Assembly: GCA_002706045.1 (NCBI GenBank)
Contig: PAJL01000062.1
Coordinates: forward strand, 2,279 to 49,835
Direction of reading: 5' to 3'
Length of the DNA stretch: 47,557 nucleotides
Origin: Flavobacteriaceae bacterium
GTDB lineage: Bacteria > Bacteroidota > Bacteroidia > Flavobacteriales > Flavobacteriaceae
The notes beneath the pieces were generated by a model that did no database searches, had not been told where the DNA came from, and was given only the letters and a program-made list of their open reading frames with translations. Both the position numbers and the translations under genes were made by a program. The first letter of the stretch is position 1. The number at the start of each line of letters is the position of its first letter. Of the stretch, positions 41,244 through 47,557 are shown in pieces.

Positions 41244-41399
41244 ATGAATAGTATTAATTTCTCAAAAGGAGAGCTGAGCGTTTGTCGTAAAGGCAATTGT
41301 GTCAATGTACGAGGAAATATGGCAAAGGTCATAGTTTTTGGTATTGCAACGCTCGTTGTAGTCAAGGGCATAGCTGCATTACTGGAGCAATCCAATTAG
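41244..41399 (+). CDS. Small hydrophobic peptide at the head of the conjugation cassette
   Basis: A 51-residue protein too short for routine gene calling. Residues 1-28 are polar and basic with C14-Arg-Lys-Gly-Asn-C19. Residues 29-47 form one strongly hydrophobic helix interrupted by a lysine, and the tail is Glu-Gln-Ser-Asn. The ATG at 41244 follows the control region directly and the frame is followed at once by a strong hairpin. It may be a membrane peptide (effector, anchor) or the peptide modified by the downstream enzyme. It has no C-terminal glycine and is too small for a ubiquitin fold. Codon content and position argue for a real gene; function unknown. Confidence 0.6.
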   Translation: MNSINFSKGELSVCRKGNCVNVRGNMAKVIVFGIATLVVVKGIAALLEQSN

Positions 41400-41402
41400 C
41401 AG

Positions 41403-41444
41403 TTGATTGTGGCAGTCCTAAATAATTAGGACTGCCACAATCAA
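41403..41444 (+). terminator. 19-bp perfect hairpin between the peptide gene and the hydrolase gene
   Basis: TTGATTGTGGCAGTCCTAA (41403-41421) pairs perfectly with its complement (41426-41444) around a four-base ATAA loop. No T-run follows on the plus strand, so it may be an intrinsic but weak terminator, an mRNA-stabilising hairpin or an attenuator. It would make the 51-residue peptide more abundant than the downstream enzymes. Confidence 0.65.
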
Positions 41445-41519
41445 AATATTAAACGGTCAATCTGTCATAAAATATGATTGGCTTAAATGTTGAATAGTAA
41501 ATGTTAAAAAAAACAAAAT

Positions 41520-42659
41520 ATGAGTAAGAAAATTATAAAGTACTATCCTGTCGGCAATGGGGATACTTCACTTTTCAAAACCAGTAACGCCAATATTATT
41601 ACAGATTGTAACATCCGTGAAGTAAAAGATGGAATCTATGATGTTAAGGAAGATCTTGTAAAAGAATTGGAAAAAAGAAATGATAGACCCTATACGGATT
41701 TATTTGTCCTGACCCACCACGACAATGACCATTGTTTAAACTTTGGAAAACACTTCCATACAGGAAAAATTAGTTCATACGATGACGATGATGAAAAAAT
41801 AATAATTGACGAGCTTTGGGTCAATGAATATATTTTAGGGGACGATAATATTTCTGATGATACTGATGCTGGCATCATACGCAAAGAAGTGAGACGCAGA
41901 AGAAATCTGTATAAAAACAATGATAGTGCTAAGAACGAAAGAGGAAATAGGCTGGTATTGATTGGGTACGACGACAATAATAATTTTACAAACGTACCAC
42001 AGCACATACCAGGACAAGTTGTGAATGAAATCAATGATACCACTCTCGACAAGTTTGAATTTTTCATACACGCACCTTTTAAAGCAGATGTGATTGACTG
42101 TAATGCGAATGAGGATAGAAACATGTCTAGTATCGTTTATCAAGCTAGATTCTACAAAAGCTATGGAAGTGACTTTTCCTGTAGGGTTCTACACGGTGGA
42201 GATGCAGACCACTATCGATGGGCAAAGATTAAGGAAAAATCAGAAAAGAATGAGAATGAAGATGCTTTAGAATGGGATATTTTTCAAACCCCTCACCATT
42301 GCTCTTGGACTTTTTTCAACGATACGCCATATAAAGATGACGACAAGAATATTGATAACTCTGAACCGAAACAAACCTCAATTGATATTCTAAACTATAA
42401 GCTTACTGGAGCAAAAGTTGTGGCCACCTCTAAGAAAATTGTAGACGATAAAGATAATCCACCTCATTATCCAGCAAGAACAGAATATACCAATGTTGTT
42501 GGTAGCAGCAACTTTAAAAACACGCAAAAGTTTTATGACGATTTTAAAAAGCCAATTGTTTTCGAAATAGATGATTATGGTGCTACCTTGATTAAAGCAA
42601 CTGCGGCCGCAATTAGCTCAGGCTTAAGTAAACCATCAAGAGCAGGAAGAGCAGGATAA
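41520..42659 (+). CDS. ComEC-like metallo-beta-lactamase-fold hydrolase with a Gly-ended tail
   Basis: A 379-residue cytoplasmic protein of the MBL fold. The metal motif Thr-H66-His-D68-Asn-D70-H71 is the HxDxDH form seen in ComEC/Rec2-related hydrolases. A Leu-His-Gly-Gly-Asp-Ala-Asp strand and a Pro-His-His-Cys-Ser motif (ComEC has Pro-His-His-Gly-Ser) follow. The large charged insert about 80-140 is unusual. The C-terminus reads Ser-Lys-Pro-Ser-Arg-Ala-Gly-Arg-Ala-Gly, encoded by a tandem copy of AGAGCAGGA (42639-42656). The stop is two bases before the E2-E1-JAB gene. MBL proteins of this type recur beside prokaryotic E1/E2 fusions. Its tail could be the site that is activated by the E1 domain. 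Confidence 0.88.
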   Translation: MSKKIIKYYPVGNGDTSLFKTSNANIITDCNIREVKDGIYDVKEDLVKELEKRNDRPYTDLFVLTHHDNDHCLNFGKHFHTGKISSYDDDDEKIIIDELWVNEYILGDDNISDDTDAGIIRKEVRRRRNLYKNNDSAKNERGNRLVLIGYDDNNNFTNVPQHIPGQVVNEINDTTLDKFEFFIHAPFKADVIDCNANEDRNMSSIVYQARFYKSYGSDFSCRVLHGGDADHYRWAKIKEKSEKNENEDALEWDIFQTPHHCSWTFFNDTPYKDDDKNIDNSEPKQTSIDILNYKLTGAKVVATSKKIVDDKDNPPHYPARTEYTNVVGSSNFKNTQKFYDDFKKPIVFEIDDYGATLIKATAAAISSGLSKPSRAGRAG

Positions 42660-42661
42660 AT

Positions 42662-44842
42662 ATGGAGCAAGATTACGTATCACCAACGAATGATAAAGTA
42701 AAGATTGAAGAGCTAAAGAATGATAGATCCAAACAAATTCTCTCTTCAATCGATGCTTTTGGCGGAACTGTTATTCTATTAAAGGTTTTACACGGTAAGC
42801 ATGAAGATGAATTTCTATTTCTCAAATTTCTTCCCGACATACCCAACAACCCTATTAATGATATTCGGCAAGAAGAAATAATCGTCATAATTACCTCGCA
42901 GGATAATATTTCATTACCCAAGGTTTTCGCTTGTAGAGATGATTTTCCTTTGGGATTACCACATACTAATGTAACTAAGGATGAAAGGCCTGTCAGCCTC
43001 TGTATTTTTGAAGAGAATTTTGAAGAATTGAAACATAAATGGTCTGGCTCTTATTTTTTACAAGCAATCAAGAGCTGGCTTGAACTCACGGCTAGAGACG
43101 AGTTACACGAAGAAAATCAGCCTTTGGAACCTTTTGTTATGGGAAGTAACGGTATTATCGTTAACCCTGATAACCATTACATCAAGAAGTTACCCAATGG
43201 CTTTTATAAAACGACAGATAGTACACTCGGTACACCAATCCATAAGTTATTTATTGCTACATGTCCCGTAGATAATGGTGTTGTACACCAAAGAGTTGAT
43301 AATCTATATGCTCTGAACGAGCTTTTCAAATCGAAGAATATTGACTTACTTAAACTATTAAAACCAAAAATCACAAAATTAGTCGATGATGGTTTATCCC
43401 ATAGAATAGATGGAGATTACTGGAAAGGGCTGATTTTTTTAATTGTTGAAATTCCCATTCTAAGGGATTCTAAAAATTCAGAACCCACATTAGCCGGATT
43501 TAAAATCAACGCAACCTTAGGCGAGTTGTCAAGTATGTTTGGAAGAGCGATTATTGGGCTTGATGAATTGATTGCAGTAAAAGAAAATCTATCTGAAGAT
43601 AAATTGACCCCAATCGATGTAGAAATACTAAGCCCGCATTTAAGTTTGAATAAAATTTCAGCACAAACCTATAGCGGTATTGATAGAAAATACTCAGATT
43701 CTAAATTTACATTAATAGGTCTTGGTGCTATAGGTTCTCAATTTTTTATGAACCTTGCTAGAAGTGGTTTTGGTATTTGGAATCTTGTTGACAAGGATAT
43801 TATGCTACCACATAATTTTATAAGACACGCTTCAACCGATATTGAAAATCACATAGCAAAAAACAAAGCAGTAGCTATTTCCAAACAAGCGAATGACCTA
43901 TTGAATGATTCGGATTTTTCTAAACCATTTGCTACTAGTGTTTATGATGTCGATAAGTCAGTTATGGAAGGTTCAGATATCATTTTAGACATGTCCACCT
44001 CAATTGGAGTCGAAAGATATTTGGCTAATGAAATCAAAAATGTAAGAAAAGTATCAGCTTTTCTAAATCCGATGGGAACTGATTTTGTGATGCTAACAGA
44101 AGACGTTGAAAGTTATTACCCATTGGATATTTTAGAAATTCAATATTATAAAGAGCTATTAACTAATCCTGAATTATCCAATCATTTAGATTATGAACAG
44201 GATAGCAAAATACGATATGCAAGAGGATGTAGAGATATTACGTCAAAAATTCCTCAAGAAAATCTATCCATTTTTTCTGGTGTTGCCTCAAAGATATTCA
44301 AGCAAAATTTGAAAAATAATAATGCAGGATTGCAAATATGGAGGACTAATAAATCGCAAAACATAGTTCACCATGGTTTTGAAATTGATGATTGGCAGGA
44401 AAAATCAATTTCAGGTTGGACTATTTATATAAATGAAAATAATTTTCTTGATACGGTATCCAAATTTAGGGAAGACAAATTGCCAAATGAAACTGGCGGG
44501 ATTTTGATTGGGGCAATCGATAATTACTACAAGAAAATTTATATAGTTCATACCATTTTGGCCCCAGAAGATAGTATTGAGAGACCAACCCTGTTCATTA
44601 GAGGTATAAAAGATGTAAGTAAAAAATTGAGCCAAATAAGCGAGATTACAAACAACAATCTAAAATATTTGGGCGAATGGCACAGCCACCCTAGAAACTG
44701 TGGATTAAGTATGAGTGGAGAAGATAAAATTCAGTTCGCTGAACTATTAAGTGAAGCAAAACTAAATGGCCAACCAGCAATTATGCTTATTTTAGGCGAT
44801 GATAATAAATTTAAAATCCATTTAGATAACTGTGAACTTTAA
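42662..44842 (+). CDS. E2-E1-JAB triple-fusion ubiquitin-like conjugation enzyme
   Basis: A 726-residue protein with three domains. The E2-like fold (about 10-165) has the catalytic C114 in Pro-Val-Ser-Leu-Cys, followed by a Trp-rich helix. After a long middle segment, the E1 ThiF-like domain (about 345-560) has the nucleotide loop G353-Leu-G355-Ala-Ile-G358, D377 in Val-Asp-Lys-Asp and Asn-Phe-Ile-Arg-His at 385-389; C523 in Arg-Gly-Cys-Arg-Asp is a candidate thioester cysteine. The JAB/JAMM peptidase (about 585-726) has E610 and H674-Ser-H676-Pro then S685-x-x-D688, a full zinc site. So one chain can activate, transfer and remove a modifier. It overlaps the membrane-protein gene by 11 bases. 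CBASS Cap2 has E2-E1 only and needs separate Cap3. Confidence 0.93.
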   Translation: MEQDYVSPTNDKVKIEELKNDRSKQILSSIDAFGGTVILLKVLHGKHEDEFLFLKFLPDIPNNPINDIRQEEIIVIITSQDNISLPKVFACRDDFPLGLPHTNVTKDERPVSLCIFEENFEELKHKWSGSYFLQAIKSWLELTARDELHEENQPLEPFVMGSNGIIVNPDNHYIKKLPNGFYKTTDSTLGTPIHKLFIATCPVDNGVVHQRVDNLYALNELFKSKNIDLLKLLKPKITKLVDDGLSHRIDGDYWKGLIFLIVEIPILRDSKNSEPTLAGFKINATLGELSSMFGRAIIGLDELIAVKENLSEDKLTPIDVEILSPHLSLNKISAQTYSGIDRKYSDSKFTLIGLGAIGSQFFMNLARSGFGIWNLVDKDIMLPHNFIRHASTDIENHIAKNKAVAISKQANDLLNDSDFSKPFATSVYDVDKSVMEGSDIILDMSTSIGVERYLANEIKNVRKVSAFLNPMGTDFVMLTEDVESYYPLDILEIQYYKELLTNPELSNHLDYEQDSKIRYARGCRDITSKIPQENLSIFSGVASKIFKQNLKNNNAGLQIWRTNKSQNIVHHGFEIDDWQEKSISGWTIYINENNFLDTVSKFREDKLPNETGGILIGAIDNYYKKIYIVHTILAPEDSIERPTLFIRGIKDVSKKLSQISEITNNNLKYLGEWHSHPRNCGLSMSGEDKIQFAELLSEAKLNGQPAIMLILGDDNKFKIHLDNCEL

Positions 44843-45431
44843 GGCTTACGATATAATTTCCAAATTACTACCAGGATATGCACTAGTATATTCCTTGATT
44901 TTTTTATATGCAGACCATACTGTTTATTTTAAGGCAGACTTCATTCTACCAATAACAGTTATAGCCTATTTTCTAGGCTATATTCTTGACACTTTTAGTA
45001 GCTGGCTTGAAGACATTTTTTATTTTACTTGGAAAGGTAAGCCATCTACAAGGTTGCTGTCCAAACGCAAAGGTATCTGGAAGATTCCACCGCCTCATTT
45101 TTTAAAAAAAATGAAAAAGGACACTATAAAAATATTGGACAATGAGGTTTCTGACGATGAACTCTTCAGATTTATACAATCATCTGCTTACGCCATAAAC
45201 AAAGATAGATTAAGTGATTTTTTACAAAATTTTATTTTTGCTCGTGTTCTTTTGACTCTTAGTATCTTTTTAACGGTGCTGTTCGGAATTAAATATTATT
45301 GTTATTGGCAATTCTTTTCTATCTCGCTTCCAATTCTTTTCGTTTGTTGGTATAGGGCGAAACAAAGAGCTTATTATTACGCAGTAGAAGTATTAAGAAT
45401 ATATCATTCTTCTAATTTAAAAAACAAATAG
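44832..45431 (+). CDS. Membrane protein of the conjugation cassette, unknown
   Basis: A 199-residue integral membrane protein. Hydrophobic helices lie at about 13-26, 34-55 (start of cassette) and 135-153, 157-172 (end). Between them is a basic, soluble loop of about 75 residues with Lys-Lys-Met-Lys-Lys-Asp and a Phe-Ile-Gln-Ser-Ser-Ala-Tyr-Ala-Ile motif. The start is GTG at 44832, inside the end of the triple-fusion gene, so translation is coupled. There is no ATG in frame near. No family recognised. By position it may be the effector that damages the membrane or an anchor for the conjugation enzyme. Confidence 0.72.
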   Translation: MNFKAYDIISKLLPGYALVYSLIFLYADHTVYFKADFILPITVIAYFLGYILDTFSSWLEDIFYFTWKGKPSTRLLSKRKGIWKIPPPHFLKKMKKDTIKILDNEVSDDELFRFIQSSAYAINKDRLSDFLQNFIFARVLLTLSIFLTVLFGIKYYCYWQFFSISLPILFVCWYRAKQRAYYYAVEVLRIYHSSNLKNK

Positions 45432-45552
45432 GATAAGGTTGTTAATTTTTTACAGCACCCCTATTTCTTAACTAAAGACAAAAATAACGATATAACAATC
45501 CTTACTATTTTAGAAATATTTTTTACAATCTTAATAAACAATTCCTTCATAA

Positions 45553-46224
45553 TCAAATATTTAAATAATTATACAGCCCCATTAAAATAGCCAAAGCCAT
45601 AGCCCTTATATTTTTTGGCTTTAAAAAATAATTCGCTTCATCGGTGTTGGTAATAAAGCCCATTTCAATGAGTATTGAAGGGCGATACGTAGTATTCTCA
45701 CGAAGCACTTGAAAATTCGCAAATTGCACACCTCGTTTTTTAAAACCCAATTTTAGAGTGCTTTCTTCTAAAATGGACAAGCCCATTCCAATTGATTCTT
45801 TTAAGTTTTCTTCATTACTGTTGGTGCGATGCACGTAAATATCCATTCCTTTTGAGGAAGTATATGAAGCATTACAATGTAACGATACATACACGTCTGC
45901 ATTCAAGCTTTTAGCCAATCGGCTTCTATCCGATAAAGAAATCAAGGTATCATTATATCTGGTCAAGTACACATCAAACCTATCATTTAAGAGAGTTTTA
46001 TTTAACCATAAAATTTCTTTGGCAATACCTAATGTGACATCCTTTTCTTGAATATCGTTTACACCAATTGCACCAGTATCATTTCCACCGTGCCCAGAGT
46101 CTATTACAATCACTTTTTGTTGCCCGAAAATAACACAGAATTGTAGCATCAAAATCACAAAACTGACGTTTTTGGGCGTTATCCACTTCCAAAATTTTAG
46201 AGTTATCAACATAGACTTATCCAA
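45553..46224 (-). CDS. N-acetylmuramoyl-L-alanine amidase (Amidase_3)
   Basis: A 223-residue exported peptidoglycan amidase. A hydrophobic signal or anchor spans about 18-34. The zinc site is Asp-Ser-Gly-His-Gly-Gly-Asn-Asp, Gln-Glu-Lys (glutamate), Ser-Leu-His-Cys-Asn-Ala (histidine), and a catalytic glutamate near the end in Ile-Glu-Met-Gly-Phe. It should cut the murein to admit the conjugation pore. It is divergent from the tra operon. A second in-frame ATG six codons further downstream (46209) is possible. The 121 bases between this gene's end and the cassette hold no gene. Confidence 0.9.
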   Translation of the reverse strand: MDKSMLITLKFWKWITPKNVSFVILMLQFCVIFGQQKVIVIDSGHGGNDTGAIGVNDIQEKDVTLGIAKEILWLNKTLLNDRFDVYLTRYNDTLISLSDRSRLAKSLNADVYVSLHCNASYTSSKGMDIYVHRTNSNEENLKESIGMGLSILEESTLKLGFKKRGVQFANFQVLRENTTYRPSILIEMGFITNTDEANYFLKPKNIRAMALAILMGLYNYLNI

Positions 46225-46234
46225 TTTTCATAAA

Positions 46235-46352
46235 ATTTGATACCAATTCGCATCAAATAAAAACAATTGATATCAAAATTTATTTTATTCACAATTTACT
46301 GATTATCAGTTATTTGTATTGCAATATACACTATTTTTCAAATATCAAAATT
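46235..46352. promoter_or_regulatory. Repeats in the amidase/tra divergent region
   Basis: ATTTGAT (46235-46241) and ATCAAAT (46252-46258) form a perfect inverted repeat. The palindrome TTGATATCAA is at 46267-46276. The 11-mer ATATCAAAATT occurs at 46270-46280 and 46342-46352, 72 bases apart. All lie between the starts of the amidase and traE, so they may regulate conjugation. Confidence 0.35.
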
Positions 46353-46378
46353 GACGTAAAATTTAAATCACCTTGATT

Positions 46379-46666
46379 ATGAAAAAATCACATTATGTAA
46401 CCATCTTATCATTACTTATTTCAAGTACGACTTTTGCACAAATTGGTGGTATCGAAGATTCCGTAAACGATGTTTCAGACACTATCCGAACCATTTTCCC
46501 AATTATTTTGGGCGTCATCTTTTTAATCGGCTTCCTTTTCAATGCTGGACACTTCTTTGGCGAAAATGCCGATTTAAAAAAAGGTATTACTCGCGTATTG
46601 GTCTTTGTACTGATAGCGGGAGCAGTCGTGGGCATCTTTACGTACCTCATTAGCATCGTAGTCTAA
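46379..46666 (+). CDS. traE: TraE-like conjugal transfer protein (DUF4134)
   Basis: A 95-residue protein of the DUF4134 family. The signal-like N-terminus (1-20) ends Thr-Phe-Ala-Gln, followed by Ile-Glu-Asp-Ser-Val-Asn-Asp-Val and two hydrophobic segments at about 37-55 and 68-92. It matches TraE of CTnDOT-class elements, where it resembles the VirB2-type pilin. I take ATG at 46379 as start (an in-frame TTG at 46373 adds two residues). It overlaps the next gene by one base. Confidence 0.9.
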   Translation: MKKSHYVTILSLLISSTTFAQIGGIEDSVNDVSDTIRTIFPIILGVIFLIGFLFNAGHFFGENADLKKGITRVLVFVLIAGAVVGIFTYLISIVV

Positions 46667-46950
46667 TGAAAAAGTTCGAGGTCTATAAAAACATACGCAA
46701 GCGAGCTGTGATAATGGGTCTGCCCATATCATTGTTCGCTTTAATGATGACCGTTGTTATAGGTTCATTGCTGTTCATCATCTTTTCCTTCAGCTTTACT
46801 GTTATCATTTCGGTATTTCTTCTGAACGGTGTATTGTATATCGCTTTGACCCACATAACCAAGAACCCAGCTTTAATGCATATCAAAAAGGTATTCCCAC
46901 AAACAATTAGTAATAAAAAAGGAAGTCGCTTGTACTATGAAGAAGATTAA
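46666..46950 (+). CDS. traF: TraF-like conjugal transfer protein (DUF4133)
   Basis: A 94-residue inner-membrane protein of the DUF4133 family, equivalent to VirB3. Two hydrophobic segments lie at about 16-40 and 42-60, flanked by basic residues. It starts one base before the end of traE and its end overlaps the traG start by 14 bases. Order E-F-G is that of the CTnDOT transfer operon. Confidence 0.88.
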   Translation: MKKFEVYKNIRKRAVIMGLPISLFALMMTVVIGSLLFIIFSFSFTVIISVFLLNGVLYIALTHITKNPALMHIKKVFPQTISNKKGSRLYYEED

Positions 46951-47557
46951 TCTATCTGCAAATCATCCTATTTTGGATATTCAAGACCATATCGTTTTTG
47001 CGAATAATGGCAATGTAATGTTGGGCTATCAAGTAGATAATCCTGAAATCTATTCCCTTGCGGAAAAAGATTTTGAGGATATGCACGGTTCGTGGTTTCA
47101 GGCGTTTAAATCATTGCCTATCGCTACGGTCATCCATAAACAGGACATTTATCAGAAAAAAGAATATTTGGCTGAAGAAATTCCAGATAAAACCTTTCTA
47201 CAAAGAGCCACACACGACTATTTTGAAGGTAGAGAGTTTATAAAACATACTTCTTACCTATTCTTTATTCTACCTCATAATAAGGCTTTGAACGCACCAA
47301 AGTTTGTTAACCCTTTTCGTAAAGTTGAAAAGGGCATCCATAAGCAAATGGACCACAACGTACTGGAATTTATTGCTTCGGTAAATGATGCAGTTTCTTT
47401 TGTCAATAACAGCCGAAAAGTATCATTGATGCCTTTGGGTATAGATAAAGTCCTGTCATTGACCAATGCATACTTTAACGGGTTCAACGATGGTTTCGAT
47501 ACTGATATCCAATTAAAAAAATCAAATATTGAAATTGGCGACCATCATTTTGATGTG
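46937..47557 (+). CDS. traG: TraG-like conjugation ATPase (VirB4 type), N-terminal part
   Basis: The first 207 codons of a gene continuing past the right edge. The start Lys-Lys-Ile-Asn-Leu-Ser and the early Asn-Gly-Asn-Val-Met-Leu-Gly-Tyr match the N-terminus of Bacteroidota TraG conjugation ATPases (VirB4-like), which normally exceed 800 residues. The ATPase motifs lie beyond the window. The start overlaps traF by 14 bases, so it belongs to the traE-F-G operon. Confidence 0.88.
   Translation, partial: MKKINLSANHPILDIQDHIVFANNGNVMLGYQVDNPEIYSLAEKDFEDMHGSWFQAFKSLPIATVIHKQDIYQKKEYLAEEIPDKTFLQRATHDYFEGREFIKHTSYLFFILPHNKALNAPKFVNPFRKVEKGIHKQMDHNVLEFIASVNDAVSFVNNSRKVSLMPLGIDKVLSLTNAYFNGFNDGFDTDIQLKKSNIEIGDHHFDV

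Noticed and set aside
41690-42143. Minus-strand open frames opposite the MBL gene
   Set aside because: Shadow frames opposite a gene with intact catalytic motifs; Ser/Leu-rich with no recognisable domain.
41520-42659. Reading the metallo-beta-lactamase-fold gene as a class B beta-lactamase
   Set aside because: The motif is HxDxDH with Pro-His-His-Cys-Ser, which is ComEC-like. There is no signal peptide, and the neighbours are conjugation enzymes.
41244-45431. Calling the cassette a CBASS operon
   Set aside because: No CD-NTase gene or known CBASS effector is present, and E2, E1 and JAB are fused on one chain rather than split into Cap2 and Cap3.
1-47557. tRNA genes, CRISPR arrays and attachment sites
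   Set aside because: No regularly spaced repeats, cloverleaf sequence or duplicated border was seen. The element's ends are outside the window.

Overview
The window is AT-rich Bacteroidota DNA, most likely from a flavobacterium. The protein families are typical of that phylum, starts lack Shine-Dalgarno sequences, and a few promoters fit the TAnnTTTG -7 element. Almost everything belongs to one integrative conjugative element (ICE) of the CTnDOT-like class. It carries a mobilisation block (BfmA/BtgA-type protein, DUF5712 relaxase, coupling ATPase), a RteC-family regulator, an excisionase-like protein, and TraE/TraF/TraG conjugation genes that run off the right edge. No integrase or attachment site is inside the window.

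Layout. 1-730: end of a RadC-type gene, a small conserved protein, a terminator and a structured region that may be oriT. 734-3761: mobilisation operon. 3795-4612: PadR-type repressor and membrane protein with an operator over the promoter. 4740-9819: MacA-type adaptor, ABC ATPase and TolC-like channel, facing a LytTR two-component pair. 10054-35773: about 26 kb of same-strand cargo. It holds a small exported protein, the FtsX-type ABC permease that probably completes the pump, penicillin-binding-type serine hydrolases, a class D beta-lactamase/S41 protease fusion, a TonB-dependent receptor, two NodB deacetylases, an altered amidohydrolase, several DUF1579-like proteins, a secreted DJ-1-like protein, an esterase and a GNAT acetyltransferase. 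35990-38748: rteC, excisionase-like gene and a DnaD/DnaC-like replication pair. 38745-41038 (minus): ExoX-C-domain protein and the tightly overlapped set ImmA/IrrE peptidase, unknown protein, sigma-like protein. 41244-45431 (plus): a ubiquitin-like conjugation cassette. 45553-47557: a murein amidase and the start of the tra operon.

The most interesting part is 38.7-45.4 kb. One 726-residue protein fuses an E2-like, an E1-like and a JAB/JAMM peptidase domain, all with their key residues. It lies directly downstream of a ComEC-like metallo-beta-lactamase-fold hydrolase whose C-terminus is Arg-Ala-Gly-Arg-Ala-Gly. A 51-residue hydrophobic peptide precedes them, followed by a strong 19-bp hairpin, and a membrane protein overlaps the end of the operon. 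There is no CD-NTase and no recognisable ubiquitin-like gene. The glycine-ended hydrolase (by analogy with CBASS Cap2 and its CD-NTase) or the small peptide is therefore a candidate for the conjugated partner. The cassette is divergent from the sigma-like/ImmA operon across an intergenic region with two exactly concentric inverted repeats. I infer a protease-controlled, self-contained conflict or defence module.

The cargo looks like an envelope-stress or antimicrobial-resistance island. A LytTR pair with matching LytTR half-sites sits between the adaptor/ATPase/channel genes and the permease, followed by many exported hydrolases. Its substrate cannot be read from the sequence.
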